A program made the translations under genes and the position numbers. Below are positions 26,601 through 41,800 of a stretch of 64,000 nucleotides of DNA, in pieces; position 1 is the first letter of the stretch; each line of letters starts with the position of its first letter. The stretch lies in NCBI GenBank assembly GCA_026874595.1, contig CM049314.1:23261729-23325728 (forward strand), given 5' to 3'. The notes beneath the pieces are model-generated. The model saw nothing but the letters and a program-made list of their open reading frames with translations. It searched no databases and had not been told where the DNA came from. Source of the DNA: Sipunculus nudus (lineage: Eukaryota > Annelida > Sipuncula > Golfingiida > Sipunculidae).

Positions 26601-29600
26601 TTCTTATATCTCTGACAGAGTAAGAATATTTTTTCAGAATAATATGACATCCAAAAATGATGCAAAAAATTTGATTGATTTAATCAGTTTTGAGAGAAAA
26701 CAACCAGTCTTCGATTTAATTGATTAATTGGCCACCACTTTAGTATATGATATGATAGTTTTCTTTGTCTTTCAGAAAACCTCCTTTCAGGTGATGTTCA
26801 AGTCAGGTCGGCCTGTAGAGGAGGAAGTAGGTGGCTGGTTATGGTGGATCTTTAAATGTCTGCCCTTCAGTTACATGGTGAGTCAGAAGACCCCACATAC
26901 TGTGGTTGGCTTTATATTTGTGAGGCTGAAATTTCACAATTTCTTCACTTTGAATATTTCACAAGGGTTTTATTTTCATGATCGCACCAGAAGATATATA
27001 TTCTAAGCACAGCAATGTTTGTATTGATTTTAAATTAGAATGAAAATACAATATCTCACTCATTTATAGTTTAACTTATGATTTGTGTCATATTTGATAT
27101 ATCCTTTGTGAATACTGCGTGTTTTTACAATAATTAATACTTTTATGTATGGGCCAGTTTCGAAACCATGCACATATTAGCTTGCTGATGATGTTGTTTC
27201 GAGGGGTGTAATAACTAATCACCTGTTTGTGCAGATGCATCATCCCCTTTGTTTATCTTAGTTGATGGGACATCTTATTCCTGAGGGATTCATTTTCGCT
27301 GTTATATCACATTTGCAAAAATCGCAAAATAAAACCGTCACAAATAAAAAGGCAACTACAGTATATCATAGCCGCCTCTTCCAGTAAGTGCTCTCAAGGC
27401 CAGGAGATTGTGAGTTTGATTCTCAGCCAAGGCGGTGAGATTTTTCATGGGTGAGGTGGCTTAATCTGTGCAGGCTTAATCCGAAGGCCACTCACAAATG
27501 CGTACACCTTTTGGGGGTACCTCAGTGGTATGACACAGAAATAGGGACAATTACACATCCAGGGCCAGCAGAGGCAGTAGTCATCAGGCCTGGTTAACAC
27601 CAGGATGTAAAACTTAATAAATGTATTGTTATTACATTCACTCCTCAAAATAGACCATATATGGCACTTGTAAACCTACCCCTGCATCTCTCCTTTATGG
27701 TTAAGTGGGCCTCAGTATGGGGCATAATTGAGTATTTTTTTAGGCCACACAATCCAACAGGAATTTGCATTGGGGAAGGGCTTTTTCTTCATAATCAGAC
27801 TTCTCCCCAATACTAAACTTACTTCTACCTGTGATTAATTTTGGCTTTAGTAATGGCGAAGAAATTTACACAGAGCTGTCCAAAATATAAGGAAAAAAAC
27901 TGATTAATTAAAATCCATAATTATGATCTAAGGATGGGATATTATATTAATTCATGACAAGGAAATGCTATAAAATAAATGCTTGTATTTTTTGTTTTAA
28001 ATGGCAACATAGTAATTAAGCTTACATGATAAACCAGCTTCTTATTCTACTTTATAAAATCAGCAAAAAGGCTAAAATAAACAGAAATACTTACTTCATT
28101 GTCATTTTGGATAAAACTGGTTAAAATTTGTTCATCTTGGTCAGATCTAACCGGTTTGTTCCATCTGCACAAAAAACCTGCCAAACTGATGATTAAATGT
28201 GTACACAATGACCGGCTCAGACTGGTATATCCATTATAAGCTGTTCACACATTTATAATCTGCCCAGACTCAAAACAGATTATGTTAAATCAGATGTGTG
28301 TACTTGGCCAGGTATACTATATCTCCAGGTCTGCTTTAATTGTTGGTGTTACCTTGACTTCACCTGATGTAGGTTTGTACATTGCTATATGTTAATAGGT
28401 CACTTGTGGTCCAGAACTTGCCTGGATTGGGATTTATATAAGTTTCCTTTGTAAGCTGTTTTCACTGTGGGAGATCCAGCTTCAGTACCTTAACTGATTA
28501 CTAATCAGATTAGCTGAGCCTGGCTGGTAATCCTTACTGTGTGATTGTAAAGTGATCACAGACCATGTGTCTTTATTGTATACCGGCAAAGCACAATGGT
28601 GATATTAAAGTACATAACCAGAGATGGTACCGGTACACCTCACTCCTGTGTGTGTCTGTTGAGTGATTCCTGTACAGTGTTGTTTGTAATATTTTACCTG
28701 GACACCTTGGTGTAGAGGACTTGGTTATGATCTCTGATAAACACAGGTGAGAGTGATCAACTGCTGTTATCAATCTGTATGTAGAGTTTGTTGTTGTATC
28801 ATTTATGTGATATGTATAGCTTTTCATATTTATCTGACAAGCTTTATCCTAATATATATATTTATATTTATATATTTATATTTATTCATTTATTTTTTAT
28901 AAAGCATGTTTTCAACCATTAATGCAATTAATTTTAAAACCTATTAACTATTATAATTATTTATAAATAGGTCCAAGGCATGATGGTAGCACTAGTTATC
29001 ACTAGCCCTAGTCTTCTGCATTTCAGGTTTCATTAGCACTGGGCTAAGAATAATCCAAAAGTCATCACATGTGTTTAAGACAAAAGAGCAAATCTCCGAG
29101 GTTCTACTTCCATCAAGATTTTACCATTACTGCCATGGTTCTAACTGGCCACCTCTTCCTTTGAAGTCCACCAGGCTATATTCTATCCCACTATTAATGT
29201 TTAACACAGACAGTTATGTTCTCTGGTCATTTCAGGTGAGGGTTATCGACTGCTACCTGTTAGAAGGAACCAAAGTTCTCTACCGTGTGGCTCTGGCCAT
29301 TCTCATCCTCCACCAAAAGAACTTAAGTGAGTGCACCTACACACATTTACACACAAACACTTACACACAGACACATACACAATCACACACACCCTCTGAC
29401 ATACATAACAAAATGCAATTTTCAATGGTTTCAATGGATTTTTATCACTTCTCGTATGTGTTATTATAACTGTATCTTTAACCTTTAATATTAATACAAC
29501 CTACCGGTAGTGACTATGTTGCTGACAGTTTTGCCTAGCACACCTCCTGTATAATATAAATTAAGAGTCCTTTAGGTTCACACTGTGTTTATTGGTCATA

Positions 29601-29828
29601 TCCAGACCATCATATATACAAATGATGACATGCAGATAAAATGACTTAGATTACCGACTATAGTCCTACTATGGTTCCTAAAAGAGGTGTTCCTCCACTC
29701 TGTTCTCCCTGTCTCACTATCTGTCAAGCTGTTTATATGTCTTCTACCTCTGCTCTCTGTCATTATTTCAGTTATGGTCACTATTTCTCTCTCTGACTAT
29801 ATATTCTCATATATATATATATATATAA

Positions 29829-29866
<38 letters not shown>

Positions 29867-32800
29867 TTTCAGACCTATGCTATGAAGTGATAACATATGT
29901 TGTTATATAGGTATAATACATCTGTGTTATTGTTTTAGTGGTTGCTGAATATTCAAAATGTTTGCAGTTGGTCTAAATGGTAGCAGGTTTTAAATTACAG
30001 TATCAACATTTAAGATTATGTCTTCATCACTATCATAAAGAAATATGTTTTGATCATGTTAGTAAGTGCTGTCTTTAATATAGGTAAATCAAGTCCAAAG
30101 AAGAATGCTACAGTGAGAGCCCAGGATATCGAGGAGTTCTGTAGAAACACCAATGTGCCTGTTGACAAACTACTGAAGGTCAGCAAAGAAACATTAACAG
30201 GGTTGGGATAAAATATGTGTAAAATATTTATACTTTTTCTGCTTAATTCAGTACTAACACTATATTGGCATGTGAAACACTGATGCTGTCTAGTTACTGT
30301 TACTTGTTTGGTAGTACAAAATTCGACCCAATTTTGACTGTATAATGTGCAAAATATTTTGTACATAACATCAGACCGTCAGGTCTATGAATAGTTTAGT
30401 TGTTGCCTTTTGATACATTGCATGATTTAAAAACAAACATGATTTGTAAATGACCATGATATTCTGTATAAGTTTATTTCCTAAATGATGTTGAAAGAAC
30501 CAGTGTACTATAAGTAAGTATATACATCGACCAATTGATATTTAAATGTTCACATCCATTACTGTGCTAACATCTCATGTGGGATGTATGGTGGCTTTCC
30601 TTGTTACAATAACAGTGCTTGCTACATTATCTTTATTGTTTATCTGTCATTAGTTATGAGCTGAAGTCCTGTGATTGAAAATATTTAATGATTCAATTTC
30701 TGATTTGATTATTGATTTTGACTGGTTTTGTCTCAATGCATTTATCATTTGATATATTGTAACACTGTATCCCTCCAAAGATACCATCGATATTCCACAC
30801 CCCTCTTTAAAACTAAAGTGTTTGTGGAAAAACACATAAACCTGTGTATAATATGCACCTGGGAAATTTCAAGAATCCTTGATAGTGTACTTTGTATTTG
30901 TGAAAGCAATTGTAATATTTTACTCATTCAGTACTGTGAAATTTGCCAGTCAGAGGACATTTGTTGAAATCTCTTTGACCTTGACCAGAAATGGCTTGCT
31001 ACAGTTGAAACTGTAGCAGGTCATTTATTCTCCTAGTAGTCAAGTATAAAAAAAGGGTGTTACATCCAGCCTGAAAGTAATTGTTTTATGTATGATATAA
31101 CTTACAAGTGTGCATGGTGAATGCGTGACACCTGGTATATACATAAGCCTAATCATACCATGTTTTGTCAGACAACTCTTACTGATATGAATATATTTTA
31201 GAAGGAAATAGTTAATTTGTTTTTTTTTTATACAGACTGCATTTGGGATCAGGGGATTGTCCAGACAGGAGATCCGTAAGATGATGTTGAAAACCCAGAT
31301 GTTCCTAGACAGTTTGGATAATGTTCAGGCACGTCCGGCTGGTCCGCTGGTCAGGTCAGCCAGCCTGAATAACGTCCAGGCCAAACCATCAGCCATGAAA
31401 CCTTCACCATCACTAGCACTCACTGACCTTCCAGTCTCGCAAATTGTGCGGAGAGATTCTGTAAGTCTTCTACTGAAGCTTGTTAATCCATTTACAGTAA
31501 AATCAAGGTATTATGACTTCCCTCAGGACCAACTAAATTTGTCAGGACCTGAAGAAATGGTCAGGACATAGAAGGGTGGTTGAATCACTTGGGTTGTCAT
31601 AAGCATTGGTTTTACTGTGTATTTATATACTAATGCGTGTGTGTGGTGTGTGGTGGCAGTATTAACCATGTGTTCTGTGGACTTTGTGTAAGTCAGAGTC
31701 ATTCCGAAAGCTTGGTTTAGTCATGTTGACTTTATTGTAATTGAATTGTAAGTACATTTACTATAACATGTTTTGAATGCTTTGTCATGTCTTCATCATT
31801 GTAAGTGAATTACCCCTGGATTTCTTATCCCTAGTGATATACATGTATGTTACCATGTATGTAAGTGGGGCCTCCAAAAGGGCAGAGTGGGTTTTATCTG
31901 TTATAGAGAGGTGGTAAATTAGAGAGGCCTTTTCCACCTGGACCTCTTGGTTCTCTCATAAAGAGGAGTTGTCTGTATCTCTCTGTACCTTTTTCTAAGC
32001 TTCATCTGTTTCTGTACCTTTATAACCATTGCTCTCTCATTTCCAAACACACACACACACATTACCTGTTAAAAATGTTGTACAAGAGTTTATCATTACT
32101 AATTACTAAATAGAAGAAAATAGGAAGAAGATTTTGACAACAGGACAGGCATAATATGCCAGATTGCAATGTTTCTTCATTACTTATTTACACAAGTTGT
32201 ATTCTTGACATTATTGTTTTATGACATTATCAGATGAAGGAGTTTAACCATTGCACTTCAAAAGATGTTGAATAATTTCTTTACCTTCAGCAGCAGTTTG
32301 GCAAAATATTGTTAAAATACAGTGGTGACAAATAAAGTATTAGGTGGGGAACCAGTGGAGGGCACTTTAAATCACAAAAGAGGCATTTAGAGGGCTTATT
32401 GTGGGAAGCAGTTTAAGAATTACATTTTAAAACAGTTATACTGGGTGAAGAAACAAAGAAACACAGAGGTATTACCTAAGTGTAAACATAAAATGTCAGA
32501 AATTGTTAGAAATCTAAAATAAATCTAAACAGTAAAGGGTTATAATAATCAAATTAGAAAAACAACTGATAACTGGCAACTGATCACGGGAGACGTCTTT
32601 GAATCAAATAATGAAACCGTTTTAGAAACTTATTGTTGGGAGAAACATGAATGAAATCATGAAACAATGATTTTTGGAACTGATTGTTTGGAAGAAACTT
32701 AAGATCAAATCATGATTCCCTTTTTACACCCTTTTCCTTTTTGAGCTTCTTCTGTTATACATGCTTGTGAACCTTAACCCACCTGACTTTATTATAATTG

Positions 32801-35800
32801 GGTTCATGTACTTTAAAAAATCCTTGAAATTCAAATAATTTCCAGAATTTGTATTATATCATGAAATTCCTTGAAAGTTCAAGGTTAATGATATGTTCTT
32901 TTGAAACTTGTCAGACTTTTGATAACTTTTAGAACTTACTTCTTGGAAATGGTATAAGACTCCTAGGATTTTAAATTACCTGTTGAAGAATTGTCATGAC
33001 AATAAGACTCCCTGTTCATAGTTCATATTCAGTTTTCTTCTTACATCAATTTCACTACACTAGGCGTGTTCCTTAATGGACCTAGTAATGTGTAATCATT
33101 CAGCCCAGTTGCTAGCCGTAACAACCAGATTCGAGTAGGCAATTGGATAATTGGGCTGGTAAGCCTACTCGAGTCGTGATACAAGTTATATCTAGGAATG
33201 TATCGCACTGGTCCTGCATCAGGTTGCATTCATATTATGGTAAACAGCCGATAATCTCAATATTATGCTTAAAATAATGAATTTACACAATAGTATACAC
33301 GTGAGCTCACAACCCATACTGAAACACCGTCTCCATGGACACGGGTCATTTCCTGTATTGCTTGCAAGCTGCCTGTGTCCTGTAACCCGTGCGAGCCATG
33401 CTTTTGTTCATACGGTCATAAATTCAACAAACATGCCAAAGGGTTTACCAGTGTGCTGGGTTAAAACAGAATTTTTCTCGATAATGTTTGGTTTTATTAG
33501 AAAGTACACAGAAAATGCTAAAGATTGGTCTGGTTTATGTTGATAGAAAGTGTACCTGTAGGCCATGAAGCGTTGTCAGAAATGACGAAAATATTTGCTT
33601 CTTCATTAATGCTTTACTCAGACATAGATGTCATGACACTCTGGCGCTAGTGATTTGGTCGTAATGCCAGAGGGTCTATATGATGCTACCCAGTTGCCCT
33701 CTGTTACAATTTACTTCTCTGCCTTGACTACTTCTTCATGACCTTTTTATGAATATAAATATGAACCTGTCAGCTTTTTTTTTTAACTCTTTTGAAGTTA
33801 CTATGATCAATACAGACCATTAATGGCTTACAAAAGAACCACCATCTCAAAGGTTTTTAAGTGAGACCTTTATGAACTAGGTTCTTGCAAAAAAATTGTT
33901 TTTCCTATCACATTTATGAACCCCATACAAAGGTTACAATATTATCTGTGTTAACTAGTGGTATTATTGACAGAATGCATAAATAATGAAAAATCTTGGG
34001 AATTAATTGAAAGGATTTACTGTAAAAAAACTCACATATAAGGTGATATTTTTTAGGAAACAAGGCTATATATATATATATAAATATAAAATAAAATGGA
34101 TCACAACTCATGAAAACTCTGTTGAAAAAATACTGTGAACCCTATTATAAGTAACATTACACTGAACCCTAACTCCTCTTTCACTGACACTTCACCCTTT
34201 TCACCACCCTAAATATCTTTTGGGTATTTAGGTGGATGGTTTATTGCCACTTCCTCGCTCACGCTCTCGCTCTCAGGGGGTTGTTCCGCTTGCTGATGTA
34301 GAGTCGACCATACTAACACTAAAGCATGTAAGTATTTAACAACAGTTTGATGCTGATCATACTCACTGCTGATGTAACCTAACATAGTGGAATCTAGGAC
34401 AGGGGTCAGTATTAAAACTCATTTAGTTGCCCTGGCCTGGTAAAACTGCCAAAGGGACAAACTTGCCCATATAAGAAATTGTTCTCATGGTGAATGAAAT
34501 ATTTAATTAGTAGGGCTGACTGTCTTGTGAAATGTTACCAGTTTTGAAAATGATCATCAATAAAAATTAGATCTAGTTTTTTTTGGGGAAATATAAGTAA
34601 TAATTACTGACCCAAGGTTATTGATAAAATATCAATACTTACCATGATAAAAATTCTTAATTATTTAGAAAACTTAGCCAGTCAGCAAAGTCTGAGTAGT
34701 ATCTAAATAAGTACCCAATCAAATAGGTTGGATGTACTAACTGCATTTAGGTTTCCTGGAAATATCTGGATTGACTGACACCAGGCCTGCCAAATCACTC
34801 TTTTTTTAAAAGAGTCACTCTTTTTTTGAGGATTTCCTGAAAATGATGCTAATTACTCTTTTTTTAACTCCTTTTTTCAGCAGCAATTTTTTTCCCTCTT
34901 TTTTTATTTCAGTGAAAGTAATCTGATCTATACTATTTCTTTTCTGCTTCAACAGTTCAGTCAGAACAAGAATTGGATATTTTGCAAATTTTTTGTGTGC
35001 AAATGTCCATCATGTGTCACAACATGTGGAAAATGCCCACATCTTCATGCAGAGGGATGTGTGCCATGTTTGTTTCTGACGTTGGGAACAATATGCCTCA
35101 GTATATAAACACAATTGTGGTATGTGAAGCACATTTTTAATCATTCTGTGATTAAAATGGGGTATTGATGCTAATTTTACTCTTTTTTATCACTCTTTAT
35201 TTTAAGAATTCTACTCTTTTTTTCTGGAACCTTTGGCAGGCCTGGACTCACAGTCTTTGTTTCAGTCTTTTTCTGCACAATACATATAAAAAAACCAGAA
35301 GGCATAGTTGTAGCCTACAAACCTGTTGTGCCACACTTCAGTAACACAGATTCTAGTGAATTATGGAACAAGCACTTTGTATCAATGGGAGTGAAAGGAA
35401 TTACCCTTTGTACCAATGGAAAAAAGCATTTGAATGACGGACTGATCCAGATTACATACAAAACTTTATTATCTGCATTGAGTGTGATCAGGGTCATAAG
35501 TTAAGATTCTTGACTCATCTTTAATCTGTTTAACCTATGTTATCACTAGGGTGCCTCATTTATGTATGATTTTTATAATTAATACATCATTGAAAAGATT
35601 TATTTTAAAAAAAAAGACAACAGACACCCTCTTGTAAGACTTAATAACCCAGTGACCACAAATTTGCATGTTTTTTTGTGAAAATTGTTGTTTTTCTCTA
35701 ACACATTAATATATGGACCAGCCAGCATGCAGAAATGATGAAGAACTGGTATGGATATATTTGACATTGTTGCATGTTTAAGGTAAAAGGTAACTTGGTT

Positions 35801-38800
35801 GATTGGCAGTGCCAGCTTACAGGATATTTTGTAAAATAAATTAAGTTCAAAGAAGACTTGATGTAGGTAAATTAAAGCACATGGAATATTTGGTTGTCCA
35901 TGTTACATGTATTTGACAGCTGGATAACATGGCAAATAAAAATGACTGTGCTGCAGTATAAGGTGAATGTAGGTAAACAGTACAATATTTTCTTTTTACA
36001 TTTATTAAACTGTGTACATTATATTTTGTTCAGGTATCAAACTGCCTCTCATGTGTTCAGTTCGGTATGTAAAGAAGAATTTCTCAAATGTTAGAAAATG
36101 TTTTAAAATTCTGAAATGAATTTTTTTTAATCAGTTTACCTTAAAAAAAGTTGCAATTCTAGATGAGCAGCAGAAGTACAATTATAGTACCATAAATAGC
36201 AACATGATATAATTACTGGTAGAGCATAAACAAGAAGATTTGAAATTGAAGAATAGTTTCAAGTATGAACACAAGATGGCACTGCTGATCAGTGTTGTTA
36301 CACCCTTTTGAAGTAAATGTCAATTTGAAATCGCCTACTATGCATTATGCATATAAGAATGTTTTTGCATGCATGTAGCAGTGCATGTGCTTGCCATATA
36401 TGCTGAACTGTAGTAAATACAAATATATTAGGTAACCCTCCTACATGAGAAAAGTTTTGCACTTGAAATCTGTCTCATTTAAATTCAAATTCCTTCATAA
36501 ATGCTTGTGTGCATCAGAACTAGATTCCAGTAGAATAATGTAATGGCCAACTGCTGAAGTATATATTAATCATACAAGTTTCAGGACAATAAAATGATAT
36601 CATTGTTAACAGTCTGTACCTTCTGAAAGCATGATACTTTACAAGTTTTCCAATAAAACTTTTTTGCATGTTAATCTTTTTATTTTTACATGTTATGTTT
36701 AATTTCAGTGGCAGACATTGTGGGAATGGCTGCCTCGTCGCTACACAATATGTCAACCAAAGCTTCTGTTCACCACATCTGAACACGGGACCAGCCTCCG
36801 TACCTTTTATCAGAGATGTGAGGGCCACGAACCAACCATCATCCTCATCAAAACCACCAAAAACCAGGTAACACCCAGCGACCCATGAGGCTCAGCTGAA
36901 TTTGTCTCATTACTTAAAGGGACCTAATCAGGAGCAATATAATACCTATTCTTTCACACTATCAGATCAGTTTAGCTTTAGACAAAAGTTTTCCAGCATT
37001 ACCATCCTAGCACACAGTCTCATGATCAGTACCTCTAATACGGCAGTTAACTCCTTTTTGTGGTTCTGCATTGTGAATAAACAGTCCACTTGTGTCTGTT
37101 TATCATAGCAACTTCACTTGACCAGAGTATCCATAGACCTTCATGTCCGCTGATATATCTGTGCTGGAAGGACTTTATGGTCCATGGGCTGAATGTAATT
37201 CATTGTAGAACCTGTCACAACAGATCTGTATGATAGGTCCAGGGGCCTCATCTGAAATGATACACACAATGCCAGCCCATGTATATTAGGTCCTAGAGAG
37301 ACTTCAAGATGCAATGTTTGAGCCAGTGGGAACATGTATTACATATTGGGGCCAAATAAGTCAGGGCATCTCATGATTGAAAGGTGTCTAGGCCCGGGTG
37401 ATGCACACAGCCCCACTTGCAGTGTTTTTGTTGAAGCTTATGACCGCACCATGCACAGGAGTAAGCCAATAGTTTCAGGGAAATATTTGGCTGTTACCAA
37501 GTTATTTGAAAGAGAAAACACTATTTATTGTGTTAATTCAACATGCTTTATAGGTGATTAGGCCCCTTTAAGGTGATAACAAAAGTATAGATCATAATGA
37601 CATAATTTGTGTTTTCTAAGGATATCTTACCAGAATCAGTCTGCATGTACCAGCTAACATCTCATTAGTAGATCTAAGAGTATTTCTACCTAGCTATGGT
37701 TCAGACTGATAGCTTTCAATCAGGTGAGTTAAAATTCAGTGGACTTAAAATTGAATGGTACCTGACCTGTTATATATAATCATATGAATATGACTAAATC
37801 TCATCTGTCACAAACACTAGAACCACAAGAATTATTGTTAGTAGGTAAAAGGTACCGCTGAAGGAAGTTATAAAATTTGAAAAATGTAATTTTCCTGTTT
37901 CACTGTCAATGATTATATCAGTCATGTACACAACATCATGATGACATTTCCTGTTTCACTGTAAATGGTCATATCAGTCATGTACACAACAGGATGATGA
38001 AATTTCCTGTTTCACTATAAATAATCATAACAGTCCTGATATCAACATGATTTGACAAATACAAGACTCAAAAACAGCAGTGTGGCAAGGGTTCATTCAT
38101 CTATCATGTGTGTTGTTAGCGAGTCAGCATTTTGGCTCCAAAGTATTGTTGGGGGGGGGGGGGGGGGTTCCTGCCAAGGATCAGAAGTGTCCCACCAAGG
38201 GTGCTCATTTAATTGACTATAATTCTTTATGTATTATTTCAGGTGTTTGGAGCTTTTTGTTCAACTGACTGGGAAGAAAGAAAACACTCTGACCAAAATT
38301 TGTCGTACTTTGGAACGGGGGAGAGCTTTGTCTTTACTATAGCACCACAAGTCAAGAAATATGAGTGGGTGGGAATCAAACTTGGAGCTAATACACCAAA
38401 CTCTGCACATCTGTTCATGGCCGGTGACACCAGCAAGTTAACGATAGGAGGAGGGTAAGTCAATATACAGCTCACCTAAAGTTGACTGATTTCATATAAG
38501 TTGTACACTGAAACTGATTTAAAAGCAGCAGGGGTGGATCCAGGCTTTAGGAAAAGGAGGGGGTCCAACCAAGGAGGAAAAGTGTAAAACCTAAAAAAAT
38601 CACCAGGTCCAGAAAAGGGGGGGGGGGGGGGTCCAGGCCGCAAAATTTTGTTTGAACTCCCTTGAAATAAGCTTGCAGCGGATGAAAAAAAGGGGGGGGG
38701 GGGGTCCGGACCCCCTGGCCCCCTCCCCTGCATCCACTTTTGAGCAGTGATGTAGGACTTGAGTCTGGACTTTGTCTCCAGTTCAGAACTGAGTCCACTT

Positions 38801-41800
38801 TTCCATGAACTCAGACTTGGACCTGGACTTGGATGTGTACTCGGACTCGGAGTTAAGGACTGGAGGAATCGGACCGAGTGCATCTAATGTCCTGTAGAAT
38901 ATTATAGTCACATAATATAAAGACTATTATAAATGTGCAAACTACTCACACAATGTTTAAAAATAATAAAATATACCAAGCATTAGCTCTGCATCAGGAG
39001 CTAAATGTAATCAAACAAGTTAAAAGCTTGTGTAAACTGACTTTAAAATACACATGATAATTACAAATGTCCATTTTAAAATTTCTTTTAACCAGGAATT
39101 TTACATTGGACTCTTGCTCGAACTTTGACAATATTTCTTGCCTTAAACTATGTTTTTAGCTCAGCTGACTATAAGTCATCTGAGCTATTGTCGCGGTCAA
39201 TTGTCCGTCGTCCGTCCGTCTGTCTGTCCGTAGATGTGGCACGTTTTGAAACCATAAGACCTAGAAATCCAAAATTCTGCATAATGTTAGATGTCTCTAA
39301 GATCTCCTACCAAACCGAAAACTGGGTCTTTGTGACTTCATTCCTTTGAGAAATTAAGGAAAAACCTCAATTTTTTATTAAAAACCTATTTTCACACTTC
39401 AGGACTGCCTAATATCTGTTTTTCCTCATATTTACCATAAATATTCCCCTATATAGTTCCTATGTACATGTCAGAAATTATGTCTGTATTATATAATTTT
39501 AAAAAGTTATGGGCCCAAACATAATGCATTCTGTAAAAAATCAGGAAAGATATTTGATCACTTAACACAAAACATGTTGAAGCTATAGACTTTTTTTCCA
39601 GTAATTTAACTTAAATTAATCAAAATGAAATTGTAAACTCAAAATTAGATCAAAATCTTTAAAATTTTTTAAAATATTAACAAAAATAAAAAATTGGTAC
39701 CTTAAATTTTGCCCAACTTTGACCATGGCACGTTTTTTCCCTGTAAGTACTGTGGATTTAATTTTCACAGCATGTTTTTGTTAGCATTTTGTCTGTTAAA
39801 ACCAAAAATTTGAAACCAGTTGATCAAAAACTGTAGATTTTATTTAAGTTTTCAAGCACCATGTAACATATTGTTTACATCAAGCTAGTGTTATGCAGTT
39901 TACAAGAGCTCAGCTCCCCAGCTTCAGCTCTCAGTTCCTAAAATTTGGCATACAATTAGATGTCTCCAAAATCCCCTACCATGCCAAGAAATTGGTCACT
40001 AGGACTTAATACCTTCGAGATATTAATAAAAAACTTCATTTTTCCATTGAAAACCCATTGTTACACTTCAAGACTGCCTAATATCAAAACCACTGATCTG
40101 ACTTTAATCATATATATTATACATATTTTTCTACACATTCTCTATGCACATGCCAGAAATGATGTTAGTATTGCGAAATTGTTTTAAGTTATGGGCCCAA
40201 ACATAATGCACTTTGTAAAAAATCAAGAAATATATTTACTCCCTTAACAAGAGGATTGCTGAAGCTAGAGATTTTTTATCAGGGAAGTAACATTATTTTA
40301 TCAAGATTCAATTGAATACCCAAAATTAGTTCTGAATTTTTCAAATTTTATAAGTTATTAGTATAAATATAAAATTAGTACCTTAAATTTTGCCAAACTT
40401 TGACCATGGCACTTTTGTTTCCTGTGAGCACTGTTGATATAATTTTCATATCATGCACACATAAGGATTTCAGCTTTTAAGTTTAGAAAGCTGAAAGAAA
40501 TTTGCCAACATTTGTAGCTTTTATTAATGTTTTTATGAAACTATGTCAGGCCTTAGCTCTCCCCAGCCCATCTTGAGTCACCTGTATGTTAACCTTGTTG
40601 ACCTTTCATCAGATTATGCACGCTTTACGCCAGGCATACACTAGGGCAGCCAGGCAGCTAATGGCCAGCCACAGTTGATCCAGGTGTCCAACCCAACTCA
40701 TCTAGTAGTTTTAACAAACAACATAACAATAAACAATAAATTAATAAATTTTTATTGGTTTTTAATAACAAATTAAAGAAAAATGGAAAAGGAATTTGTT
40801 AGTTGATAATAACAGGAAATTAACTTGCAGTTACTGATGATATAAGAATCTTGTATCGATTGATAGAATGTCACCTATGGTATTTTTCAGTTCAGTTTTA
40901 ATGATAAAAGATAAGTCATATTATTCATTACTTATCATATGAAGGAAATTTATGATAGACAAAGATGCAGTTGATAATATTAATCTAGATTCTTGCTGTG
41001 TCTAGAGCGACATTGATGTGAAATTAATCCAAAATGAATATATTACATTTATTTTTTTAATATGTATAAAAGCCATAAAACCAGGTACTTATATTCATTA
41101 TTTAAATGTGTGAATTTTGTATATTCTGGATTCTTAACATCATTGTTTGGTGAAAACTGAATAAATACCAGACATGGTGCAAATACTTTGAAAATGTATT
41201 TGAATACAAATATGAATATGTACTCCATTATAAAATTTCTTGCATAAGAATGGGAATTCAGGTAAAAATGAAAATATATGAATACCAGTGCAAATACTTT
41301 CAAAATGTATTCATGAATGCATTCATGAGTATATTCTTTGATATGATTTTGATAATCATTTCAGTTGTATTTTATTTTAAAAAATCATATGATTCTCATA
41401 TTATTTTTAATAAAAATTATATTTGGGACAATTTGTAATTAATTTTAATAAATAGTTAAACTCTTATATTATATGTTCTGCTTATAAGTTATATGGCCAA
41501 GTCAAAATCTGTGTGACAATAGCACTCCATTTGTTAATAAAATAAATGAAATCAATCCTCTTCCCTGTCTCCAAAGATACAATCAAATTCATACATAAGC
41601 TAAACACCCACAACTCATAATACAGCTTATATTCATTTCCACACAAAACAAGCATGTGCCTCATTTCTAAATCATATTTTTTTATCATATATAACAGCTG
41701 AGCGCCGTGACCCATGGGTCCCTTGTTTTCTGACAGCAAAAAAAATTATCTTATCAGAATAAAAAAATTCATATCATAAAAAAAAATTTCTTTACCATGA

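Noticed and set aside
38476-38883. Pro/Ser-rich open frames on the minus strand
   Set aside because: They lie in two MITEs with G runs and ACTCGGACTC repeats, antisense to a TBC1D24 intron.
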